Notes under the pieces: model-generated
The model's input: only the letters and a program-made list of their open reading frames with translations
Databases searched by the model: none
What the model was told of the DNA's origin: nothing
In this document: positions 45,681-59,045 of the stretch, in pieces
How positions within the stretch are numbered: position 1 is the stretch's first letter
How the letters are laid out: each line of letters begins with the position of its first letter
NCBI GenBank assembly: GCA_014871385.1
Contig: CM026426.1
Span: 21,318,573 to 21,382,572, forward strand
DNA length: 64,000 bases
Origin: Ceratodon purpureus
Lineage: Eukaryota; Streptophyta; Bryopsida; Pseudoditrichales; Ditrichaceae
Direction: 5' to 3'
Position numbers and translations under genes: made by a program

Positions 45681-48600
45681 ATGGCTCATCTCCCTGCAGA
45701 CAGAGTGTTAGGCATGGCCGTGCTCAGAGCACATGGTGTTGGTATTCCACTTACAGTACGTGTAGATGAGGATGGCTTGGCACTTGTGACGGCACAACGC
45801 CTTAGCCTCAGATTTCACTTCAGAGAGGAGACTATTTGTTTAGAGGAAGAGATTTATGATGATGAGACAAATGAGATTACACATACGTTAGATCAGGTTT
45901 CTGAGAAAGATGATGACGATAACAGGTTCTAGAACCTTTATCCTGGTAGATACAGAGTTTATGGTCTTACAGAGTCCTAGTTGCAGGCGTCTACTGAGAT
46001 TCTAACTCCTCGTAGATCATCTACTGTTCAGACTCCTCTGTCTCATGATGTGAAGGTTAAGGTAGAGCCTGGCTTGGACACTCCTGATATAACACCAGTC
46101 ATCTCCCTCTCCTCAGATGAAGAGACTAGTCCCCTGAAAGCATCACCTGCTTTGCCTAGAGAGACTGTAGTATCTAGCACGCCAGCTACACTACGAGACA
46201 AATGTGCCGATACCTTTGAGACATCAAAAGAGGAGACTGTCAATGTACTGCCACTCATTAGGATACTTGCAGAGAGACCTGGGAGGAAAAATATTCTGAA
46301 GAGAATAGATTTCTCCTCAGTTAGACATGAGAAGGTGGAGTACTTACCTGCAGTCTTCAACAACAATGTGATCTTCAAGCTCCCTCCAGTTGGTGACGGG
46401 GCTAACAAGACGCAAGCAAAGGCTATGAAGGGGATGGACAAGTGTTACGACGGCCACGTTTGGACGAAGACAATCACTACCAACATCACTAACGAGTTCG
46501 GCCTGTCGTTCCGCTACTCCAGCTGCGTTGGTTGGCTGCGCTGCGTTTACAAAGAATGTGAATTTCTCAACCGTCGACCTCGAATTGTTGAGGTAAACGA
46601 GACTGAGTTTGAGGGTAGTACCCTCCAAGCTTTTACAGTGAATCAGCCACCCCCAGAGGATGCAACACTTGTCTGCAAGGTATGTAAAGAACCTCCTGTA
46701 TGTATCGCTACATGCGGAGCCAAGATTTATTACGTTCTAGGTAAATCCAACCAGACTAGGGCATGTATCCATCAAGGAACACATAATCATCCAGTGAAGG
46801 TTGGTGACTATAGAGACACTAAAGAAGAGATCAATAGCTTGATTGAAGAGCAGGTGGAGAATACTCCCCGGGCTACGAAGAGCGCCGTTGTCTTGGAGGC
46901 CAGCAAGATTCTGATTGGGAACTACCTCCTACAGCATGAGGACGCACCACCGAAGAAGCTAAGCATGGAGGAGCTCATTCCTGTACTTGACCGGTGCAAG
47001 GATATGGCTTCCCCAAATATCCGCAACAAGGTGATGACGTTCAAGCGATTGAGAAGGTACGGTGTCATGGACGCCATCACCAAACTCCGTGGGATCAGTT
47101 TGTGGGCCTTTGTCCAGGAGAACAAGTTCCCGGGCCAGGGAGCTGAGAGAGAGAAGGTCTTTGTCTTCAAGATGTCAGAAGTTGGGCCGAGTGGTGGTGT
47201 CGACTTGGTCACTAGAATGCAACCTGGTGGGGATCTTGACAATGCTTGGATTATGTTCGACCACATAAAGCGTGTACGGGATTGGTCCACCATGGCTTGC
47301 CATGTATATGACGCCACTTACTGCCGCGTCATGACGATTGCAAGTTGCGACATGCAATCCGAGGACACTGAGGCCCAGCTGGTCTTTTGGAAGAACCTCA
47401 ACATCGTTATGGAGAGGAATGGCGTTGCAGCGCCAAACTTCAAGGGCTTCATGGGCGACAACGCACAAGCGAATTGGAATGCGGTGCGTATCTTTTACGG
47501 AAATGGAAACAAGGAAGATAAAATGGAGGATCGGGAAAGGTCCTGCTTGTTCCACTGGACCCAGAACATGGTCCAGTATACAGACAAGTATTTCCCCGAA
47601 GAGCTCCAGGAACAGCACAAGAAGATGTGCAACCAACATAGGACAGCAACGACTTTGACAGAGGCGGACACTCTTTATCACGCCTTGCAGGCATGGTGGA
47701 TATCTACTGGGGTCGTGGGAGAGAAGGGCCTAACCAATCTGGGGACTTGGCTCGCATTCTGGCACCACCGCTACCGTCAGTGGGGTGGATTCATGTCTGC
47801 GGTATGATGCTACTAAACCCTGCTGCAGTACTTGTTTTCTGTTTAGGTAAACTTAATCGACATCACTTCTATAATTGATTCTAATTACTGTAATTGCTTA
47901 AACTGCAGAAATTTACTGAAGAAGAACTCACAGAGATGCCGACCTGTAACCTCGCCGAAACAGTTCACAATAAGTGGTTACAAGCATCAGATAACAACGG
48001 CAGCGACCTCTGTGTTGCGACTGTGGACGATTACGTTCGAGGCTTTCTGCAGGTTGTAAACTACTACCAGTTCCTGAAAGGTGATGTAGGCGGAACTGGA
48101 CCTTCGAAGAAGGAACTCAAGCTTTGAATGGCGGAACGCAGGGCGAAGAACAGAGGAAATCCTGTAGTCCTTGAAGATCCCATGTTTGATATGCCTGGAG
48201 CAGATGAGTTCTGCACCCGTCAGCCTGTCATGTCGGGTGCAGAGGTGTTTGGGTCACAGAAGCGTAAGGCGGACGTTCCCATCGGAGCTGACGAGGAGTC
48301 ACACCGACCAGACAAGGTTAACTTCTCACGTCCTAGAGGTGTAGGACGTAACGTTCGAGCTCGCCCTGTCCAGCTGCCCATCATCGTCGAGGACGATTCT
48401 GAAGAAGAAGAGGCCCAAGAATCTCCCGCCCAAGAAGCCTACTCGCCCCCAACGTCTCCTGTGAACGAGGTTGGCGTTCGCCATGTCAACGCTGTTGAAG
48501 AAACCAAGGTCGATGTGAAGGAGTGGCACATTGCAAGACTTCACAAAGCTTCTGCAAAGTGCTGCTGGGCCCAAAGAGCTGGTACAAAAAAGAAGTGTAC

Positions 48601-49500
48601 AGAGAGAATCGTCAGGGGCCCAAACTTCACTGCTGCACCGACCTACACCGGAGTTTGGACTAACTATCGCAGGAATACGGTTGAGAGGACAGAGTTCTTC
48701 TTCTGCTCCGATGATATTGAGCGCTGCGTGAAAGGCACAAGGCGCAAGTGGGTTGCACACTACTCCAAGGACCAGGAAGTGCCGCCAATTCCAGAGGTGT
48801 GGCCCGTAAAACTAGGTACTAACCTGAAGCTCACAGAGATCCTCGCCCTTGAAGCTGCAGGGTTCCAACTCCCGCCGAAGAAGCCTGTCTCCCCAAGACG
48901 TCTCTTCTCGTCTGCTCCGCCTCCTGCAAACCTCGCTTCGTTGCCGATTCCAGCAGAAGCTGACCGCTACCCTGGTAAGCGAGATGGGAAGATGGTCAAA
49001 CGCACAGCAACTCGACCTAACCCGGCGCAGCAACTCTCCATGGCCTCCTCTCAGTCCCTCAAGGCTCGCCTCCGTTCCATCACCATGATACCTCATCCAG
49101 GCCATGGTTGCATCATCGGGCTGGATTCAGGCGTTGCTCCAAACATCACACAGTACCACATCACCATCACCTCTTACCCGAGTTGCACTTGTCCAGCATT
49201 CGGGAAGACGATGACTAAGTTTTGAGGTAAGATACAGTTTTCATACTGTAAACATATTTATTACATCCTTTTAAAGGTCTGCAACCGTAATCCGGAGGCC
49301 GAGCTTTTCATCCATGCGCCTACCTTTAGTTTCAACGAAGTCAAGCTAGTCCTAGAGAACGGAATCTTGACACACCCCTTGGCCAAAAAATAGGAGGCAC
49401 TATACTATTATGGGTTCGAGTATGCATAGTGGACAGTGGTTCATGCGGATACTTAGCCTGAGGTGATTGAATTTTTCCTTGTACTGAATCAGCAATACAA
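45681..49500 (+). pseudogene. Mutator-like (MULE) transposase with zinc finger and SWIM domain
   Basis: The N-terminal domain starts at 45681 and is separated in frame from the main part by TAG at 45930 and 45978. The main frame holds a C-C-H-H finger of WRKY/FLYWCH/GCM type (WLRCVYKECEF ... RACIHQGTHNHPVKVGD), then DDE-like motifs CHVYDATYCRVM, FMGDNAQANWNAVR and CLFHWTQNM as in MULE transposases. An intron (47802-47908, GT/AG) joins FMSA to KFTEEELTEMP. TGA at 48125 and 49223 interrupt the C-terminal frame; across the second, CTCPAF and CKHIYYILLKV form a SWIM finger. Three TAGs (49391, 49427, 49454) follow. The transposase would excise and insert the surrounding element, but this copy carries several stops and is probably inactive. 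Confidence 0.75.
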
Positions 49501-49754
49501 ATCTCGTATTGCCTATTTCAATATAAAGGTTTTGTCATTCACATTCATTACATTGTGTTACAATAGCATTCATTTCAACAAGTGGCATTTGTTATTTATA
49601 ATAACGCACAATTGGACTGTACTCATTCCATGAATACATTTAAATATAGATTTTATTCCTTGAACTTAATGCGTTTAGGTATCCCCTTCGCATTTTCAGC
49701 ACAATCACGAACTACCTCCTACACTACAGGACAAGCTACATTGACATTCATTGT

Positions 49755-50033
49755 TCATTCCCTAATTGGCACTTCTCGTAGGCGGGGACGTTTCAACAAT
49801 GGAATAGCTTCACTCTTTCCACGTAATGCCTCCCTAGAATAAGTCCCTGGTGGAATCTTCCCGACCTTGGAGTATGCATGAGGTGCCAAAGGGACAACCG
49901 TTTCCTCCAGGGGAACTACGAGAACACCTGGCTCTTCAACAGCCACTATGTCTCCTATCACATCTACTTTTACTTCCACGCCATCATTTTCAGAATGCCC
50001 TTCATTGCACCCATTCAACGCTTCTACTGGCAC
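49755..50033 (-). CDS. Small hypothetical ORF near the right end of the giant element
   Basis: A 92-codon minus-strand frame rich in Val, Pro and Glu, ending LLKRPRLREVPIRE. The start would be GTG, so it may be an exon of a longer gene or chance. No family recognised. Confidence 0.2.
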   Translation of the reverse strand: MPVEALNGCNEGHSENDGVEVKVDVIGDIVAVEEPGVLVVPLEETVVPLAPHAYSKVGKIPPGTYSREALRGKSEAIPLLKRPRLREVPIRE

Positions 50034-50149
50034 TACTTAAATATCGAGGAGGTAGATGCTCGGCGCCCTTGAATGGTGGGATATATAAGAATGTTTAAAT
50101 ATTGTACCACTCCATGGCATGAATAGGTTTGTTATCACTGTTTTGATTA

Positions 50150-50509
50150 ATTTGTAGACAAAATACCCTAAACCATCAATTGGGAGTGAACTAGAAGCTC
50201 TTTCAAAAGATAGAAAATAAAAAATGAAAAGGTAAAGAATTAAAAGATAGTAAAATTAGAAGACGAATGAAAAAAAATAAGGATATAAAAAAGATAAAAG
50301 ATAAAAGATAAAAGAATAAGAAAATAAATAAATTAATTGATTAAAAAAAATAAGAAATAAAAACACATAAAAGAAAAAATATACATATATAAAGAGTGCA
50401 AAAATAGAAAAAAAGTATAAAAAAAACAAAAACGATAAATGATGGAATTAAACTAAAAAAATAAAAGAAATAGTGATTTAAAAATCTAAAAATCAAATAA
50501 GATAAAAGA

Positions 50510-50557
<48 letters not shown>

Positions 50558-51149
50558 GAAGAAAAAAAAGAAAACAATGTAAAATAAAATAAAAATAATG
50601 ATGAGACAAAATAAAAACAATAAAAAGATAAAAGGTATGAAAATTAAAAATATATAGAAAACGATTAAAGATAAAAGAAAAAAATGATAAAAAAGAGTTA
50701 AATGTTAAAAGGTAAAAAAAATTAAATAAATAAAAAAATAAAAGATAAGAAATGCAACTTAAAGATGATGCGTTAATACAAACCGTATATAGTATTTAAA
50801 AATAAAAATTAGAAGGGAATAATTCAAATGAAAAAACAATAAAAAAAATATATACATTAGAAAAAATTGAACACCAAAAAATGGAAGATTAAATGGCGAT
50901 TAACATCAACGTTGTAACACATTTACTAGAGATTAAAAAACAATTGTTAGAATTGGAATTGAAAAGATGGGTAGAATTGAAGAATGTCGAAAGAGAAGTT
51001 AATTCAAATAATTAAAAAAAAAAACAAAAAGACATGAAGAGAACGGTAGAAATGTAGTAATGTGAAGAAAAATGACCTAGGATTCGAAATTCAGTTATTC
51101 AGTCATTTCAACATTAAATAAAAGGATAGAGCACCTACATTGAAAATTA
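50150..51149. repeat. A-rich low-complexity DNA with (TA)n
   Basis: Degenerate AAAAGATAAAAG-type repeats with a (TA)n run at about 50514-50552. No coding sequence. It fills the right arm of the giant element before the terminal repeat. Confidence 0.7.
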
Positions 51150-51377
51150 TCAGAAATAGTGAATTTCAGTCCACGGTTATAGGGTCATTATTATTACCAA
51201 AAATAGTAATATTCTTAGAATATTCTGAGAATATTTGAATCTGCTAATAATATTTTTTATTATTAGTAATAATATTATTGTTTTTAGATTAAGACCTTCA
51301 TTTTCTGCTCGAAGCTCACCAAATCTCCGCTCGCTGCTCTCCGCTCGCCGCTCGCCGCACGCATACAAGCTACCCCC
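51150..51377 (-). repeat. Right terminal inverted repeat of the giant element
   Basis: Read on the minus strand from 51377 it begins GGGGGTAGCTTG, then GTGCGGCGAGCGGCGAGC, GGAGATTTGG, GAGCAGAAAATGA and, at 51184-51171, CCCTATAACCGTGG. All are in the same order as in the left repeat. An open frame seems to run through this repeat into the kinase-like sequence, but only from 51378 onward is it kinase coding. Confidence 0.8.
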
Positions 51378-51390
51378 GTGGAACAGAGGG
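51378..51390 (+). other. Target-site duplication, right copy
   Basis: GTGGAACAGAGGG, identical to 33128-33140, directly after the CCCCC end of the element and in frame with the 3' part of the kinase-like gene. Confidence 0.8.
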
Positions 51391-52083
51391 ACCCTCCGGG
51401 ACATGCTCCAAAGAGACAATGAGGCCGGGGATAACCTCCTCATCTACTACACCTTCAGTAGGAATCCAAAGGACAGTCTGATTCTAGGAAAGCGTCTCCG
51501 AATTTTCCGAAGCAAGCAAACAGAGCTTGCTTGGGCACTATGTTTTATCATGGATGGGGTGCACAAATATGGTTATCTCCACAATGACTTGTCATCGGAC
51601 AACATCCTACTTCACTTTCCGGAAGACAAGTCCAAGATCTACATCGGGGTTTGCGATTGGGGCTTGATGACGATGATAGATGAGCCGAGAAGGTTGCCCT
51701 GGGTTTTCCAGAGTGCCCATCAGATGCAGGAGATTGTGAGAAGGCAATACTAGGTGGATCCTCGCGTGGTATACGTACACAAGGAAAACCAAGATATTCA
51801 AATCATTCTAGATTTGGGTATTGGATCGGAGGAGTTCACAACCGCAAGGATTGCCGCAAGGATCAACCGCGGCAACATGTGCACAGCATACCACGAAGCC
51901 GAGGCAGTGGAAACATGCCATTTTCAGAAGATCGGAAACCTTTGTCAAGTTTTCGAAGGTTATCTTGATAGAGTTTGCAAGAACAATATGGGAACGGTGG
52001 GTGGACTCGGACATCTTATTAATCGTTTCAGAGATACACACAATTGGCCCACTCTTAAGGAGCATTACCGCATGGCGTACTGA
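51391..52083 (+). pseudogene. Kinase-like gene, 3' part (C-lobe)
   Basis: Continues the frame broken at 33140: TLRDML, a hinge/alpha-D region, then GYLHNDLSSDNILLHF, which has the catalytic-loop pattern HxD-x4-N. VCDWGLMT follows, a DFG variant with Trp. TAG at 51751-51753 interrupts, after which the same frame runs to TGA at 52081-52083. HND and DWG keep the catalytic Asp, Asn and Mg-binding Asp, whereas the N-lobe lysine position reads Arg. Together with 32359-33140 it would give a product of roughly 490 residues. The family is not recognised; the gene was already carrying, or later gained, stops besides the transposon insertion. Confidence 0.6.
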
Positions 52084-53398
52084 TATGGAAAGGCATATCT
52101 ACCTTTTTGAATTTCTATAATTCCATAATGTTTATCTTGTTTCCGGACATAGATCACAGTAGTGAATAGTTATATCTAGATTCTAAATTGTGATAAGATG
52201 TTGAAAGTTCATTTTTTGTAAACCGGCTAATATTTTCTCTATAAAGTTTATTTGTATCTGGTTTATATCAAGTCTTGTGTACTGAGAATGATCTATTTAT
52301 ATCTCTCATATTCTTTGAAAAATTACATTCTCCTATAATATTTGTAAAGTTCAGTCTTTCATGTCTTATGTTGGGGCCAATTAAAGGATGTACTTCCATG
52401 TGTGTTCATATAATTGTATCGTATATTCTAGTCATATACTTATTCTATTTTTTTCCATTAGAATTTCCCTAAATTTTCAAGAGTTGAAATATGAGTTACC
52501 TATCTTTATTTTCCCATATTAAATATCACACAAAGGCATTACTCTAGACATAGATGTAAGTTTTATTTTTTACCTTTATTCACTAGTATCTTTGAGAAGG
52601 AATCTACATTAAAATTCTAAATATTGGTGTTTAAAGAAGATTCATTTAAGTTTTGCGACAAATTTTTGTGACGTTCGTGGGTGGAGAAAGAAACTCTCGT
52701 TTGAGAAGTCCAAGTATAGGGTTCAACACATTCCATGCCATGCCCATTCTCGCTGTTCACGTGTTGACAATATGGTCAAAGTTAAACATAACGGATGACA
52801 AAAAATGACAACTCTAGTATGCAATACCAAAAATCATACAAGACATTCTGACGTGGTTATTTTCTAAAAAAAATAAAAAATAGTAATATTGATAACGTAC
52901 GTACATTCACAGGATTGTCAAAAGAAGATTAAAAAGGGATACTCCTTTCAAATCTTCTAACAACTACAACATACTAAACAACACAACTACACTCTATTCC
53001 ACTAATTCTATCTATTTCATGAGAAATATGTGGTACGTGCCAATTTACTTCAGTCCATACATCTTTTACTAAAACCTACGAAACTAGGTAAACATTATGC
53101 TTGTAACCATAACCTTAGGCTTCACTATGATGTTCACGTTAATGACTTGGTACGCTCCGATTGTGTAGAATGCACTACCATCCACCCCATTCTAATAGTC
53201 TACCGTCCACCCTAGTCCATTGTAGTCATATGGATGAACTCAGTTCTGATCATTGGGGAGTTCGCTTGGCCCTCCTCGATCGGAGGTTTCTTGTGGCCCA
53301 TGCCCTGTAGAATTTGTCGAGGCTCTCAAAAGTCTATCTCTCTCCTCCATCAATCTTCGATTATCCCGTCTAGGGTGAAACGTAAAATTCTCCATCTG
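52084..53398. other. AT-rich intergenic DNA
   Basis: No gene or repeat recognised. The probable 3' region of the kinase-like gene on the left and of the minus-strand RGG-type gene on the right. Confidence 0.4.
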
Positions 53399-54671
53399 TC
53401 ATACATAATCTTGCCTTCTCCGCTCCAACTCTGATTCTTCCTCCAAGTAGCAATCTTTTACAACTCGACCTGGAGGGTATCCAAAAGGAGGAGGTGGCAC
53501 CCTGTCATTGTGATGAAGTACGTCGCGGTTTTCCCCGCTTTCAAGATCCATGCCATAATCATAATAACCTAGTGGTCGAGGAAATATTGGAGGAGGAGAA
53601 GATGATCTATAATCATTGTCTGCAAAAAGGGAAAATGGGGTAGCATGACCACCATATCCTGGGTATGGAGGGGGAATTGCGTAATCATCACGTCCTAGTC
53701 TTTGTGTAACTTCTTCGCGATCTGGAGAATAATCGTGACGTACTTCTCTCACAGGTGTTGGATGCCGCGGACTAGCACTCCTTGGAGGACTCGGTATTTC
53801 CGACCAGCCGTTTGTATAGGATCTTGATCCCGTTGCATAATCCGGCCAAGGTGGTCCCCCATACATATCAGAATGTTCATCGAAGGTTACGGGCGCGTTT
53901 TCGAGTTCCCCGTAGCCATAACCATGACTGTCGCGTCCTACGTCGTAACGATCTCGCGAACGGTGTCCCCCGTGGGCAAAATATTGTCCATATTCCTGAT
54001 AGTTAGTACGTGATAACTCTCTGCCACGATTACCACCTCGATTCCTGGGATTGTCGTTGGATTGACGTCCTTGATGAATGCCATCATAATCATTGTTTGA
54101 AGGCAGTCTCTGCTGTTCCTCGACATTATATTCAATAGCTAGAGTTTGTATTCCAGCATCTTGTGCATGTGGACTTGGACGGTTTGAGATATGAAGCGGA
54201 GGACAATCGCTAGCTCCAATTTAGGTTGTGTCAATATCCATGTTTTGTCTGTTCAGTCTATGTGTCCTCAGGCTCAGGGTTGTACGCCATCCAACCCTTT
54301 TGTGCAAGACTATCTTTGCCCACACCATTGCCATATTGGAATGCAACATAATCAGGGGTCGGGAGTTTTGGATGTTTGCTGCTATGGTGATCTCGTGATA
54401 TCTATTATTGAAATGTTCACTTCCACAATTCTAGGCCCTGATCTCACCCCGTGTCGCCTGTTTCTCCACAACTTCGGTACGTAGATGAATAGAAAACCAG
54501 CTTCAGGAGGTGCTTCATCTTCACATAATCCCTGCAAGTAGACATCTTCCATGGTGATGGTACGTGTTTCCATCCAAACTCTGCAACGCAATCAGGGTCA
54601 TTCGTAGCGTATGGATCCAACTCTTGTTTCTTTTTCGGAGTAGACGATCCTCCCTTATCAATACGAGGCAT
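53399..54671 (-). CDS. Arg/Gly/Tyr-rich (RGG-type) hypothetical protein, multi-exon
   Basis: Exon 1 (54671-54564) starts MPRIDKGGSSTPKKKQELDP and ends GWKH before a GT donor. Exon 2 (54531-54481) reads GLCEDEAPPEAGFLFIY in phase, with AG and GT borders. The large last exon (about 54205-53399) has one open frame containing NPRNRGGNRGRELSRTNYQEYGQYF and HGYGYGELE. It continues into Pro/Ser/Tyr/Arg-rich sequence ending ELERRRQDYV. Its 5' border is uncertain because the first candidate acceptor is out of phase. RGG and Tyr-rich composition suggests an RNA-binding or disordered protein. Exon 1 could be the start of a BED-type finger, but the zinc ligands are not clear. The GC-rich promoter module on the minus strand at 55000-55460 is upstream. 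Confidence 0.45.
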
Positions 54672-54999
54672 GGCTCAAATCGGGTATGTGAGTAGCCGTA
54701 ATAACTGTGTATTGAACCCACCTAGTATTGACGGCTGTAACTTCTCTCCAGCGTAAAAATTATGAATTGAACTTGTATGAATCTAATGCATAATCAACAA
54801 ATTAAAACCCCGAACCGCTAGATAGTTGCCGTATGTATCAAGCACTAGTTTGTTGGTTTCATAATAACCAACAAACGGTGCTGATAACCGTAAAACCAAT
54901 CTCACAATATCCCGAGGGGGAGTGGAAAAAGCTTGGAGGAACGCAACTGAGCTGAAGTAAATCCAGCACATGTAACAAGAGCACCCAAGTGAATAAGAC

Positions 55000-55460
55000 A
55001 AATGCACGGCCAGACTTTTATGCTGGCCCAAATCCCTAGACGACCGCTTAGATCAAACGGCGAGGCCCAGACGATCGTTGGATCTCCGCCGATGGAGAAT
55101 CCAACGGCCGTAAGCGGACCGCCGCGGGACCGATCGCGGCCATTGGGGTACACGGTCGCGACCGGTCGTGCGGCCGCGACCGCGACACCACGAATACGGC
55201 AGTCAATCGCCGCCCCGTGGTCGGGACGGCCGTCCGCGCGGACGGCTCACCCGACCGCCGTCGCCGTCTGCACGGCGAGGCGCTGCAACCGCGTGGCCCT
55301 CCCCACGGCCATCTGCGCGGACGGCCGTGGGGAGGGGGGCCTCCAAGGAACTCCCCTCTTCCTTGGGTTTCCTCTACTCTCTTCCCTTCCTCTCCTGCCC
55401 TCCTCTCCCCACTCCATCTTGTCCCAAACAATCCATTTTTGTATTGTTTGGACAAGGGAT
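55000..55460 (-). promoter_or_regulatory. GC-rich promoter module, minus-strand copy
   Basis: Related in composition and motif to the modules at 31760 and 58220: CGGCCGTCCGCGCGGACGG-type palindromes across 55080-55340. A TATA-like CATAAAAGT on the minus strand (55022-55014) lies between inverted arms GGCCAG and CTGGCC. GGGTGCTCTTGTTAC follows downstream, comparable to the TGCTTGCTAC of the other copies. No poly-G tract is present. The next minus-strand gene starts at 54671, about 340 bp from the TATA motif. Confidence 0.5.
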
Positions 55461-58030
<2,570 letters not shown>

Positions 58031-58189
58031 AGCAGGTGGAAATGTATGGAATAATGACTTATTGAAAAAATTGGACGGTTAGCATACCATGAACCCTCTG
58101 CATCTATGTTAACATGAACCGCCTATGTGATTTAAAGTGGTCGAAGAAAGTAATAGTTTCAGTTGAATATGTGGTGGGAAGTTGGAGTA

Positions 58190-58214
58190 TTAGTTTTTTT
58201 TTTTTTTTTTTTTA
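58190..58214. repeat. Poly-T tract at the edge of the GC-rich module
   Basis: A run of about 19 T at 58196-58214 marks an abrupt switch from AT-rich repeats to CpG-rich DNA. It could be the A-tail of a minus-strand retroposed unit. Confidence 0.6.
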
Positions 58215-58219
58215 AAAGA

Positions 58220-59045
58220 AAATGGGGGGAGTTTTTCCGGCGGCCGTGACGGCCTTGTCCTTGCGGCCGTCCACGCGGTGGTACCGTGGGCGCAACCGTG
58301 GGTCGAACCCCGTGGGGCAGTCCAATCCGACGGCCCCGACGGCACGGTATCGGCCCCTATCGGACAGCCGTGGGCCGTCTCTGCGAGGGGCCGTCCGCGG
58401 AGACGGCCCCTCGCCGACAGCCGGCATCGGACGGCTGTCATAGTGGAGACGGCCCCGATCGGACGGCCATGGGCTGTCGCCGACGGGGCCGTCTCCGCGG
58501 CCATCTTCGCGCCGACGGCCGCCATTGGACGGCCTCGGCCACGGAGACGGCTCCGATCGGACGGCCAGTGGGCGTCCAATCGGAGGGTTGTCTTCGCGGC
58601 CGTCTCCTCGCGGACAGCCGCCATCTGACGATCCTCACCAAGGAGACGGCCTGATCGGATGGCTGCGGAGGCTTGGACCACCGCGGCCGTCACCATCGTC
58701 CCCAACCTAACGTCTCGGAACGGCCGTCGGTAGGTTCGGGATGACAGCCATTGGTCGCGGCCGTAGGGTTGGGGGCCGTTGCCATATATGGGGATGGCCG
58801 TCTTCTTTTTCCTCACTTCGCTCTCCTGAATAGTCTCCTTGTGCTTGCTACACTTCCCCAATTTACTTGGGCGCTTCTCGGGCCTAGGGGGTGAGGAGAA
58901 GAGGGTCCATTTTCATTTGGAGGGGGGGGGGGGGGGGGGGACTTTTTGATGTTTTCGTATTTGTTTATTTTGTAATCCGTCATTTATCAACTCCTTGTTT
59001 TCTTTAAAACAGAACCATAAAGTTTTTGTTTAAAACAAGGTTACT
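58220..59045 (+). promoter_or_regulatory. GC-rich promoter module with CArG-like TATA and poly-G leader (RING-like gene)
   Basis: GGCCGTC/GACGGCC palindromic pieces fill 58230-58730. CCATATATGG (58782-58791) is a perfect palindrome with the form of a CArG box and could serve as the TATA motif. TGCTTGCTAC lies 60 bp downstream at 58842-58851, as in the kinase-gene module. A 19-G tract (58922-58940) is followed by ACTTTTTGAT and by the ATG at 59046. Confidence 0.6.

Larger units (their letters stand above)
33138..51377 (+). mobile_element. Giant Mutator-like element (~18.2 kb) with cargo genes
   Basis: Both ends share an inverted GTGCGGCGAGCGGCGAGC core continuing into GGAGAGC..GCGAGCG, GATTTG, GAGCAGAAA and CCCTATGACCGTGG / CCCTATAACCGTGG further in. 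A duplicated GTGGAACAGA(GGG) target flanks it. Removing it restores the kinase-like frame without loss or gain of a codon. It contains a Mutator-type transposase (45681-49500), an unknown protein (33911), an S-protein-like secreted protein (34887), an intact RING-like protein (36429), and an 11-exon ParB-like/methyltransferase-like gene (38301-45241, minus). Whether all cargo moved with the transposase in one event, or nested insertions occurred, cannot be told from one copy. Confidence 0.75.

Noticed and set aside
46043-47694. Minus-strand frames opposite the MULE transposase
   Set aside because: Shadow frames; zinc finger, DDE-like and SWIM motifs are all on the plus strand.
51235-51377. 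N-terminal extension of the 51391-52083 kinase-like frame
   Set aside because: This open stretch is the right terminal inverted repeat of the giant element and is open by chance.
58190-58861. 223-codon minus-strand frame in the GC-rich module
   Set aside because: Translation of CpG-rich palindromic promoter repeats; it runs through the TATA motif and upstream array.
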